Positions 22,725 through 30,950 of a stretch of 64,000 nucleotides of DNA are shown one piece after another. The stretch is from the NCBI GenBank assembly GCA_036898135.1, contig CM072519.1:41160311-41224310 (forward strand), in the 5' to 3' direction. How positions within the stretch are numbered: the first letter of the stretch is position 1; each line of letters opens with the position of its first letter. Made by a program: the position numbers and the translations under genes. The stretch is from Oncomelania hupensis. Its lineage: Eukaryota; Mollusca; Gastropoda; Littorinimorpha; Pomatiopsidae. The notes beneath the pieces were generated by a model. That model saw only the letters and a list, made by a program, of their open reading frames with translations. It was not told the DNA's origin and did no database searches.

Positions 22725-22789
22725 GGGTTAGGGTTAGGGTTTGGGTTAGAGTTAAGTGTTTAGGGTTAGGGTTTGGGTTAGGGTTAAGG
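22725..22789 (+). repeat. TTAGGG-like interstitial repeat
   Basis: About 65 bases of degenerate GGGTTA/TTTGGG repeats, flanked by TCTTCGTAA on the left and AACTTCGTAA on the right. It matches the animal telomere hexamer but lies within a transposon; a second, opposite-strand block occurs at 60635-60687. Confidence 0.75.
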
Positions 22790-23104
22790 TTATGACGCCT
22801 AAGAACTTCGTAAAAAAGCCGGCCCGACATGACCTGGCGCATGCGCAAATGCGCTCGGATAAACTAGGAGACCCTCGTCTTGCCGTTCGTGCGCAGCAAA
22901 CCTGCCCGAGACACTATTTTGATTTGCTGATAAATCTATCAATGTTAATGACAACTGATCTAAAGAAATACTACAACACTTAAAATAAGTAGGTGCACCA
23001 AATCCAAACTTAATTTAGACTAGAGAACAGTGAAAATAGTGAATCAGTAAAAATAATATAAGTTGAAAGATGATCTGATCAGACTGAAAAGTATAATAGC
23101 GAAG

Positions 23105-23485
23105 ATGGACTCAAGTCTCGCGGATGAGACGCTTGTAGACGTAGTCCGTCTGCGCTCAAACGCTCCTGGCAGGCCACGCCTGTTAAAGTTTAAAGTAAGA
23201 AATGAGGCAGCAAAATCAAGCATTTTGAGAGGTTCTTTCAACCTGAACAAAGGGGTTGAACATAACAAGAGGGTTTTCTTTAATCAAGACTTCACTCCAA
23301 AACAAAGACAAAAACATAGAGAACTGAAAGAACAGCTTGAACAGAAAAAAAAAGACACAGGGGAACATGACTGGATTATTAGAAATGGAAGGATAATGAA
23401 GAGGAATCAGCTGCAGGACAAAGACATAGGGCAGGGAAGAGGGAAAGAAGAGAAGGGGAGGGGGGATGCAAATACAGAACATTGA
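23105..23485 (+). CDS. LINE ORF1 (C-terminal part), RNA-binding-like
   Basis: About 126 residues from the first ATG (23105); the frame is open back to a stop at about 23052. Motifs GRPRLLKFKV, FFNQDFTPKQRQKHRELKEQL and DWIIRNGRI match the C-terminal part of CR1/Jockey-type ORF1 proteins, which bind element RNA. The tail is K/E/G-rich. It ends at TGA 23483-23485, in the same frame as ORF2. The missing N terminus indicates 5' truncation. Confidence 0.65.
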   Translation: MDSSLADETLVDVVRLRSNAPGRPRLLKFKVRNEAAKSSILRGSFNLNKGVEHNKRVFFNQDFTPKQRQKHRELKEQLEQKKKDTGEHDWIIRNGRIMKRNQLQDKDIGQGRGKEEKGRGDANTEH

Positions 23486-26398
23486 CCTGACAGTCACACT
23501 GTACATAGTTTTACACAACACAAAGACTGCATAGATTGTAAGGATTTTAATTGTAGTATTAAGCTCAAAGATGTGCAAAACTGCACTGTTCTGTATTCAA
23601 ATCTTGACAGTTTTTTAAACAAGAAAATTGAATTATTACAGCTTATAGAGGAAAGGAATGTTAGTGTTATTGCTCTCACTGAAATAATTGCTAAGAATCA
23701 ATCAGGTGTTTGTGAAGCAGAATATAATATACCAGGATTTGAGTGCTTTATGAATGAAAATCCAAAACTGGGTGCTGTAATATATATTAGAGAAGACCTG
23801 TATCCTCAGGCATGTGAAGAACTAAATAAGGCTAATGTTGAAGAAAGCACTTGGTGCCATTTTAAAAATAAAAATGGTCACAGTGTGCTGTTGGGATGTG
23901 TGTACAGACATCCAAACTCATCTGAGGAAAATATTGGTAAATTAATGGATCTATTAGTATCTGATCAAATCAAACACTTTGACCATATATGCATTATGGG
24001 AGACTTCAATTTTCCCACAATTGACTGGAAAAATGGGGTTGCCAGCACTAGAGAGCAGCAGTTTGTTGAATGTATTAGGGATGCGTATTTGATTCAAATG
24101 GTGAGTAAACCAACACGGAGGAGAGAAGGGCAGAAACCAAGTCTTTTAGACCTGGTTTTAGTAAATGATGCAGAAGTTATTTCTGATATTGAACATTTAT
24201 GTCCACTGGGAAAAAGTGATCATGATGTGCTTGTATTTGATTTAAATGTTTTTGAAATAGTACAGAAAAGGAAAAATAATGAACATTTTAATTATAAGAA
24301 AGGAAACTATAATGATTTAAGGCAAACTTTAAAAGCAGTTGATTGGAATAAAATAAAAGAACAAAATGTGGAAGAAAGTTGGTTATATATAAAAAATAAC
24401 ATTTTATTAGCAATGGAAAAACATGTACCAAGGTCAAGAGGACAGTCGAAATCTACTTTGGCGCCTGCATGGTTTAAGAAATCGTGTTTAAAAAAGGTAA
24501 AGAAAAAGCATACCTTATACAAGAAATATTTAGAAACTCAAGATGGTGTAGATTATCAACGGTATATAAAAGCAAGAAATGAATGCACAAGAGGGGTGAA
24601 AAAGGCAAAAATGAATTATGAATTTAAAATTGCCAGTACATGTAAAGAAAACCCAAAGGTTTTTTGGAAATACATACAATCCAAGACGAAAGTGTCTTCT
24701 GGCATCAGCTCTTTGAGGAAAGAGGATGGAGGTATGGCAGTCAGTGAGGAGGAAAAGGCAAATATTTTAAATGACTTTTTTTCCAGTGTTTTTACAAAAG
24801 AAGATTTAAAAAACATACCTAAATTAGATCCTGGATCTAGATCAGATGGTGTAAGTCTAACTGAGATCCTTATAACACCTAAAGCTGTGCAGGAAAAACT
24901 AGCTAAACTAGACCCATGTAAAGCGTTTGGCCCTGATGGTATTCCGCCCAGAGTGTTAAAAGAGGCAAGTGAAGAGTTGTCAGTTCCTTTGTGCCTACTT
25001 TTTAATAAATCATTAGATGATGGCACTGTTCCGGCGGACTGGAAAAAAGCCAATGTCACTGCTCTTTTTAAAAAGGGCAGTCGGGTAGAAGCGGGTAACT
25101 ATAGGCCAGTGAGTCTCACATGCATTATTTGCAAAGTCCTGGAGTCTTTTGTGCGAGATGCGGTGGTGGACCATATGAATCTATGCTCACTGTATACAGA
25201 TTGTCAGCATGGTTTCAGAAATGGTAGGTCATGTGTGACTCAGCTATTAGAAGTCATGGAAGATTTTACGGGAATGTTAGATGATGGTGAGGGGTTTGAT
25301 GTGCTGTATCTGGATTTTAAAAAGGCATTTGACTCTGTCCCACATGCTAGACTTTTAACAAAAATCGAATCATATGGTATCACTGGAAAGGTGTGCCAAT
25401 GGATTGGGAACTTTTTGTCTGAGAGAAACCAGCGGGTGAGAGTTGGTGACAGTTTCTCTTCAGAAGCTCCTGTGTTAAGTGGTATACCTCAAGGTAGCAT
25501 TTTGGGGCCTGTTTTATTTACTATTTTCATAAATGATTTACCAGATGAGGTGTCCAGCTGTTGTAAAATTTTTGCAGATGACACAAAACTATATAACTTG
25601 TCCAGTGAGAGTCTTAAGCTACAGTCCGATATAAATAATCTTGGTAAATGGTCTGATAAGTGGCAACTTCATTTTAATACTTCCAAATGCAAGGTATTAA
25701 AATTTGGTAGGAAAATTTCTTGCCATGAATATTATATGACAGCTGATGGTCAGAGAGTGTCAATTGACAGCTGTACCGAAGAAAAGGATCTGGGGGTCAC
25801 TTTTGATAAAGAGTTAAAATTTGATAAACATATTAATAATGCAATTGCAAAGGCAAATAAAATGCTGGGGATTATCCGAAGATCTTTCACCTGCCTTGAT
25901 AAAGATACGTTAACATGTCTGTATAAGACACTTGTCCGACCTCATGTGGAATATGCAAATGCTGTATGGTCACCACTACTGAAAAGACAATCGTCAGTGA
26001 TTGAAAAAGTGCAGCGAAGAGCAACAAAATTGGTAAAATCCTTGAAAAATCTGTCTTACAAAAAAAGACTAAAGAAACTAGGCCTTCCGAGTTTGAAATT
26101 TAGAAGAGTTAGAGGTGATCTTATACAAACATACAAAATATTAAATAACATCGACAAAGTCAATGCTAATACATTCTTTAAGTTTTATGATGGAGGCAAA
26201 ACTAGAAACTCAGAAGACAAAATTTTTATCCAGCACTGTCGTACTAACAAACGAAAGCACTGTTTTAGCCATAGAATTGCACCACTGTGGAACAAACTAC
26301 CATTATATGTTAAAAAAGCTAACAACTTAAATACTTTTAAAAACCTTCTGGAAAAGGTAAGTTTCATTGTGGAATCCAAATTTGATTTCGATGAATGA
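23486..26398 (+). CDS. LINE ORF2: AP-like endonuclease and reverse transcriptase
   Basis: About 970 codons open from the codon after the ORF1 TGA to 26398. Endonuclease signatures: ALTEI, GDFNF (23999-24013), SDHD (24215-24226). Reverse transcriptase: NYRPVSLT, LDFKKAFDSV, GIPQGSILGP and FADD (25571-25582), followed by the thumb and a C-terminal region ending SKFDFDE. It would nick target DNA and prime cDNA synthesis there. No internal stop is present and catalytic motifs are intact. There is no ATG before the endonuclease starts (the first in-frame ATG is in FECFMNE), so expression would need readthrough, reinitiation or a non-AUG start. Confidence 0.85.
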   Translation, partial: PDSHTVHSFTQHKDCIDCKDFNCSIKLKDVQNCTVLYSNLDSFLNKKIELLQLIEERNVSVIALTEIIAKNQSGVCEAEYNIPGFECFMNENPKLGAVIYIREDLYPQACEELNKANVEESTWCHFKNKNGHSVLLGCVYRHPNSSEENIGKLMDLLVSDQIKHFDHICIMGDFNFPTIDWKNGVASTREQQFVECIRDAYLIQMVSKPTRRREGQKPSLLDLVLVNDAEVISDIEHLCPLGKSDHDVLVFDLNVFEIVQKRKNNEHFNYKKGNYNDLRQTLKAVDWNKIKEQNVEESWLYIKNNILLAMEKHVPRSRGQSKSTLAPAWFKKSCLKKVKKKHTLYKKYLETQDGVDYQRYIKARNECTRGVKKAKMNYEFKIASTCKENPKVFWKYIQSKTKVSSGISSLRKEDGGMAVSEEEKANILNDFFSSVFTKEDLKNIPKLDPGSRSDGVSLTEILITPKAVQEKLAKLDPCKAFGPDGIPPRVLKEASEELSVPLCLLFNKSLDDGTVPADWKKANVTALFKKGSRVEAGNYRPVSLTCIICKVLESFVRDAVVDHMNLCSLYTDCQHGFRNGRSCVTQLLEVMEDFTGMLDDGEGFDVLYLDFKKAFDSVPHARLLTKIESYGITGKVCQWIGNFLSERNQRVRVGDSFSSEAPVLSGIPQGSILGPVLFTIFINDLPDEVSSCCKIFADDTKLYNLSSESLKLQSDINNLGKWSDKWQLHFNTSKCKVLKFGRKISCHEYYMTADGQRVSIDSCTEEKDLGVTFDKELKFDKHINNAIAKANKMLGIIRRSFTCLDKDTLTCLYKTLVRPHVEYANAVWSPLLKRQSSVIEKVQRRATKLVKSLKNLSYKKRLKKLGLPSLKFRRVRGDLIQTYKILNNIDKVNANTFFKFYDGGKTRNSEDKIFIQHCRTNKRKHCFSHRIAPLWNKLPLYVKKANNLNTFKNLLEKVSFIVESKFDFDE

Positions 26399-27135
26399 TT
26401 TTCATTTAATTCTAATTCTCTGAACAATTGCAAAACTAACCGGAAAATTTAATGTTGTATAAAATCAGGGACACAAAAAAGCTGCGAAGCTTAACATAGT
26501 CCCTTGAACTGAACTGAACTGAACTGAACTAATAAATCATTGAATAGCCACTGTGCTGTTCAGCCAACTCTTGCACCAGTGCATGAAATGCACCTTGCTG
26601 GTGCCTTTGCAACACCTAGGGAAGTGTTGCCTTTTGCTTTCTTTCTCTTTCTGCTGCCCTTTCGTTCTCGCTTAGGACATACAGCGCTAGAACAACGCCA
26701 AAATCTTCTGCAGTTTTCAATTCACGATCGAAGGCCGCCATTGTTGCTAACGTAACTTTGTCACGGTATGTCAGTTTCGACGCAGCTAAAAATAGACCCA
26801 GTACAGAAACGAAAGAGCTCGCCGTGACGCCCGATCTCCTGTCTCGTCTCGGCTGGTCTCGGGATGCCCCAATTAAGAATGAAACCGCATTTTTTACCTT
26901 TGGTTCGCCGAGAAAAGGTTTGGGTTTGTCTCGCCCAGTTAAGCTTAAGGCCTAAGAGCGTCTTGCTAGTAACCGAAAGGTCGCTAGTTCGAATCCCGGA
27001 TTGGTCAACGTGTGATCATATTATTTTCCCCTTTATCAACAACTGGCCCGGTGGTGTCAGTATAAATCGGTCCAGTAGTCACCTATATGCGAAAGTGTCG
27101 TGTGACTATAATCTACAAACAACAACATCTTTGGA

Positions 27136-27855
27136 TAGCCTGTCGTTGTCAGGGACAACTCGGGGAAAACAGTTTGACTATTTTTAGTCCAGGTTAACCA
27201 TCTCGTCAAGGATTGGTTAAATATGTGGAAAACATTACGAAGTCCCTAAAAATAGCTTTGATAATGACACGTGACCGGGTTAACCATCAAGTTGTCGAGT
27301 CAGGATTTTGTTTGGCATCTGTTGATTGGTTAATTTTCCTGATGGTATTTGACTGAGTGGTGCAATATTCCCGTCACATTTTATTCAGCATGCACTAGAT
27401 ACACAGCTTAGAGGATTTCTTCTACATGATATATGTTTCTACTTTTTTGGCGTACCAAGAAGCTAAATTCTACTTTTTAGACCAGCATATAAAAAGGTGA
27501 GAGAAATACATTTCACACTATTTCATTGATGCGATGGGGGTTGAGTTTTCTTAACGAAATTTCGATCAAGTTGAATCAACCGGATCTGCCGGCCAGGTTC
27601 ACCCGACTCGATTAATATTTAGTGATCATGGCATTTGTGTAGGATATTATCTTCTTCTTAGCATAGCATATAATAGCCTAGTTCGGCATATAGGCTAACA
27701 AAAATTGTGCTAGTATGACCCTCACTTGAAAGTTTGAAGGAAGCAATGTGGAATAGTCTGCAAAGCCTAAAAAAAAAAAGCCTCTAACTACTAAACTTTA
27801 CTAGATTTTCTGCACTTCCTTCAATAATTACTATGCTCACTGAGAATGAGCTAAC

Positions 27856-27891
<36 letters not shown>

Positions 27892-28874
27892 TAATGAATA
27901 CCCATTGCACGTATTAAAGAATTTGTATTACATAACTTATATACTCGCACTGAGTCTGACTCTGAGTTTTGCTCTATAAAATAATTATTATTATTTATTT
28001 ACATATGTGAACAAAAACCTCCGTTTTGAGACCCCTCATCATTCTTCCAGCAACAACCAAAAAAATTCACCGATGGTTTGTACTATATAAACGACCTCTC
28101 TTAAACGACTATCTAAAACGCGACTTGTGACCTTCAAATAATTAAATTTTACGACCAGCATCTAAAAATTCAGATTCCAAAGCAATACTATATTTGTGCT
28201 CTTGAAGGAAACAGTTTCGTTTACAACTTTTAACAGCAGACGATGCATTAAAGCAGCTTGAAATACTCTTAAGGAGCTGACCAGATTTTCCCTGAGCAGG
28301 GGCCTGTCAGATCTTGCGGACACCATGTATGTTGTTCAAAGTGGCATACTTAAAGAACATGCACGGTGGTAATTTTTGGTTGCTCATGCAAACAAACAGA
28401 AATTACCGCTTTCTTTAAAAAAAACAAAAAAAAAACAAACTATTCAATGATTGAATAAAAATAATTACAACAATATTAATGGGGTTATTTTATAAATAAT
28501 TATAACTCCAAACATGCACTCAGCACTTACAAGTTACTTTTTAACAATATCATACCAACATTGATTTTTTATTTTGTAAATTACTAAATAATGATGAACA
28601 GGAAGATATTGACTGTAGTATTGGTTGTGAAAGAGTTTAATCTATATTTCTGAAAGATGTAGATGTCCTATACTTAATGGTATGTGTACTTTTTGTACAT
28701 GTATCTATTTTATTATTATTAATATTAATGTCTTTTAAAATGTCTAAAATAAAGATAATTTTAAGATCGTTTTAATGGCAATTTAAAGTCGTAAAATTTG
28801 GTAACTTCTAAATATATAAAAATAAATATATATATGGTAGAGAGATTTTATATACTTGTTACTTTGTGTTTCAG
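27136..28874. other. Non-coding DNA upstream of the 29-kb gene
   Basis: AT-rich sequence with an (AAT)n microsatellite at 27859-27889. No exon, RNA gene or clear transposon was recognised. It probably includes an intron, since TTTGTGTTTCAG at 28863-28874 is a good splice acceptor. Confidence 0.5.
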
Positions 28875-29344
28875 ACCTTCAAAATGGTCATCATGGAATT
28901 ACCAGGATTGACTAGCCCACACATTGTGATGGGTCAGCACTTGGAACAGCCCCCTGCGGGGGTTGGGACAACTTCAACAGCAGCAACAGCCACTGCAACA
29001 AGGCCTGCAGCTACTACTGCAACAAGGTCTTGCACTTCTCTATTTGTATCACAACGACCAGTCTCCAAGCGTTCACAGCGACCAGTCTCCCGGTGTTCAC
29101 AGCGACCAGTCTCCCGGTGTTCACAGCGACCAGTCTCCAAGCGTTCACAGCGTCACAGCGACCAGTCTCCAAGCGTTCACAGCGACCAGTCTCTGAGTGT
29201 TCACAGCGATCAGTCTCAAGCGTTCACAGCGACCAGTCTCCAAGCGTTCACAGCGACCAGAATTTGAATCGTCACAGTGATCTCAAAGCGAATTTCAACC
29301 CGTCATTGACCGGCGACTACAGCGTTCAGATTTGTTTCCTGCAG
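28875..29344 (+). other. Upstream exon or 5' region with a 24-bp minisatellite
   Basis: After the acceptor at 28874 an ATG (28884) opens MVIMELPGLTSP and then a Q/T/A-rich run. From about 29055 to 29265 a 24-bp unit (AGCGACCAGTCTCCAAGCGTTCAC) repeats about nine times and encodes SDQSPSVH-type octapeptides. An extra 8 bases near 29149 and a 23-base unit near 29208 rotate the frame, so no single frame joins this part to the main ORF. A second acceptor, TTTGTTTCCTGCAG, ends at 29344. This may be an untranslated exon, a spliced-out segment, or a coding exon broken by repeat slippage. Confidence 0.45.
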
Positions 29345-29372
29345 AAAGGAAAGCGTTCTACTGACTCTCACA

Positions 29373-30950
29373 ATGAGTTCCAGGTGCCAGTGTCGGTTAT
29401 CCGACCCTTTGGACACTATTTTGGGGGCCCACAAGGACCCCATTTCCAGCGAGAAGTGCTGGCTTGACTATATGGTGCGGGAATTATCTCGGGTGGCGGC
29501 AGGCAAGGGGAGAGGGCAGGAGGCTGTGTGGGGGGCTCAGTGTCAGCCTAAGTGGTGGAAAAGTGCCTGCCGTCATCCTTGGAAGAATCCCACCGCCAAT
29601 CCTAAAGACAACAAGGACACTCTCAGTGCTAAGTTCGAGTGCCTTGTCAAACACCTGAGGAATGAAGGTAAACTACCAAGTGAGTTGCAGGTGGAGATAG
29701 CTCTGTGGGAGAAAGGGTGTGTGTCTGAAGTCTTCCTTATGACAACAATCAGCAGCTTGATCAGCGAGTGCCTTGTCAAACACCTGAGGAATGAAGGTAA
29801 ACTACCAAGTGAGTTGCAGGTGGAGATAGCTCTGTGGGAGAAAGGGTGTGTGTCTGAAGTCTTCCTTATGACAACAATCAGCAGCTTGATCAGTCGGGCA
29901 AGCAACTTTCACGTCGACCTGCAGTTGACGGAGGACAAAATGCGTACGACAGGAATGACCGTCCAGCCACGCATTCTCGATGCCCTGCAGAGCTGTCTCT
30001 CTGCCTGCATAGATAGACTTGATGCCATGAAAAAGATCAAAAATGGTGACTCTGGTGCCTCATCGGCTAAAAATAATGCTCGTTGTTCAGACCGAAAGCG
30101 CCCCCATGATGATTCACGGTCTGAATCTGAAGCTTCCCAGCCTAAGAGCAAACGCTTCAAGCTACCTGCTGGTGATTCCCCTCTGTCTTCCCCGTCCTCA
30201 CCCTCTTCTTCCCCACCTCCTCCTGCTCTCTCTCCCTGCTTGTCTCCTCTCCAGTGTAGCCCTGAACAACGAACGTTAGTTTTAGTCACACTGCAAAAAC
30301 AGCTCCTAGAGAAGAAGACAGGACCAACAGCAGCAGCCACACTCATTGCACAGCAACAACCACTGCACAACATGGTTCCAGCAGCGAATAGCAAAAATGC
30401 ATCGATTATTGTTGCTGCTCCTGTTGATCCAGTCCCACCATCTGTTGCCATTTCGCACAGCCCAGATCCAACGAGTGAAAATGAAATTATTTTAAGCTAC
30501 CCAGATTTGTTCAGTCTTGAGTTGGGCGATTATAGCAATTTTCAGATCAGTGTCAATCTTGATGATTTGTTGACGAAGTCCACAGAAATTTGTTCGGAGT
30601 CTGAAACGAACACAGAAAATGATTTCACATGCCAGATGGTACCAATCGCCCCAGTCGGTCACAGCCCTGTCACTTTCAATCCAAACTACTCTGTTTCAAA
30701 TTCCGACGTTTTCATCCCCTCAGAAGTTTCACATTTAAGTAGTACGGCAACAGATGGAGAGTCTCCACAAGGAGTCTTACTTGTTAGTAACCTTCATTCG
30801 GGTTTGGAGGACATAGATTGTATTGAAGAAGAGCTTGTTTGCGAGTCAGGGTACAGTTCTGATGGTTCTGCTTCTCTCCTCAGCTCGCTGGAATCCACTT
30901 CCCCCAAGTTCCAAGATTTAGAGGCCTTTTTGGAGTTTTTTGAAAATTAG
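29373..30950 (+). CDS. Unrecognised protein, probably nuclear (525 residues)
   Basis: Start chosen at the first ATG after the acceptor at 29344 (context ACAATGA); the frame is open upstream to about 29310. Residues about 25-200 are a W/C-rich conserved-looking region (CWLDYMVREL, PKWWKSACRHPWKNP) including a block duplicated exactly (43 residues, twice). About 225-260 has basic clusters (DRKRPH, PKSKRFK) like a bipartite nuclear signal. Then comes an S/P run, a Q/A stretch, and an acidic, serine-rich C terminus ending EAFLEFFEN. Composition suggests a transcriptional regulator; the family was not identified. AATAAA at 31392-31397 is a candidate polyadenylation signal. Convergent with the receptor gene. 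Confidence 0.7.
   Translation: MSSRCQCRLSDPLDTILGAHKDPISSEKCWLDYMVRELSRVAAGKGRGQEAVWGAQCQPKWWKSACRHPWKNPTANPKDNKDTLSAKFECLVKHLRNEGKLPSELQVEIALWEKGCVSEVFLMTTISSLISECLVKHLRNEGKLPSELQVEIALWEKGCVSEVFLMTTISSLISRASNFHVDLQLTEDKMRTTGMTVQPRILDALQSCLSACIDRLDAMKKIKNGDSGASSAKNNARCSDRKRPHDDSRSESEASQPKSKRFKLPAGDSPLSSPSSPSSSPPPPALSPCLSPLQCSPEQRTLVLVTLQKQLLEKKTGPTAAATLIAQQQPLHNMVPAANSKNASIIVAAPVDPVPPSVAISHSPDPTSENEIILSYPDLFSLELGDYSNFQISVNLDDLLTKSTEICSESETNTENDFTCQMVPIAPVGHSPVTFNPNYSVSNSDVFIPSEVSHLSSTATDGESPQGVLLVSNLHSGLEDIDCIEEELVCESGYSSDGSASLLSSLESTSPKFQDLEAFLEFFEN
29640..29897 (+). repeat. Exact 129-bp tandem duplication inside the coding exon
   Basis: The unit beginning GCCTTGTCAAACACC (29641) recurs at 29770 with no difference seen over about 124 bases. 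129 is a multiple of three, so the frame is kept and 43 residues (CLVKHLRNEGKLP ... TTISSLIS) are doubled. Identity without silent changes means a very recent event or an assembly duplication. Confidence 0.9.

Larger units (their letters stand above)
22937..26531 (+). mobile_element. CR1/Jockey-group LINE, nearly complete ORF2
   Basis: Contains an ORF1 stub and a full endonuclease-RT ORF, then a short 3' UTR ending in GAACT tandem units (about 26506-26530). ATAAATC occurs just before the proposed 5' end (22930-22936) and just after the tail (26532-26538), a possible 7-bp target duplication that could be chance. It sits inside the Harbinger-like element in the same orientation as the SINE. ORF1 is shorter than usual, so the copy is probably 5'-truncated. 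Confidence 0.7.
22438..26952. mobile_element. Harbinger-like element (3-bp TAA duplication) inside the SINE, itself carrying a LINE
   Basis: The left end (TGTCTAAGCTTAACTGCGCG...) and the reverse of the right end (GGCCTTAAGCTTAACTGGGC...) match over about 45 bases. TAA flanks both sides (22435-22437 and 26953-26955), exactly where the intact SINE has one TAA. TWA duplication and a GGCC-type terminus fit PIF/Harbinger. CTCGGCGAGAC words recur at least four times in the left subterminal 150 bases. Without the LINE the element is about 0.9 kb with no transposase, so it is non-autonomous. Confidence 0.7.
22411..27126 (+). mobile_element. tRNA-derived SINE split by a 4.5-kb insertion
   Basis: The head (22411-22437) carries a perfect Pol III A box (TAGCTCAGTTGG). 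The rest, with the B-box-like AGTTCGAATCCCGG and a conserved body, resumes at 26953. A complete copy on the minus strand at 54123-54336 shows head and body to be continuous. The split SINE is bounded by ATCTTTGGA at 22402-22410 and 27127-27135, its target-site duplication, and ends in an AAC-rich tail. So the SINE inserted first and was later interrupted. Confidence 0.85.

Noticed and set aside
30043..30451. Antisense ORF in the S/P-rich part of the 29-kb gene
   Set aside because: No motif, and it lies opposite a longer, better-supported sense frame.
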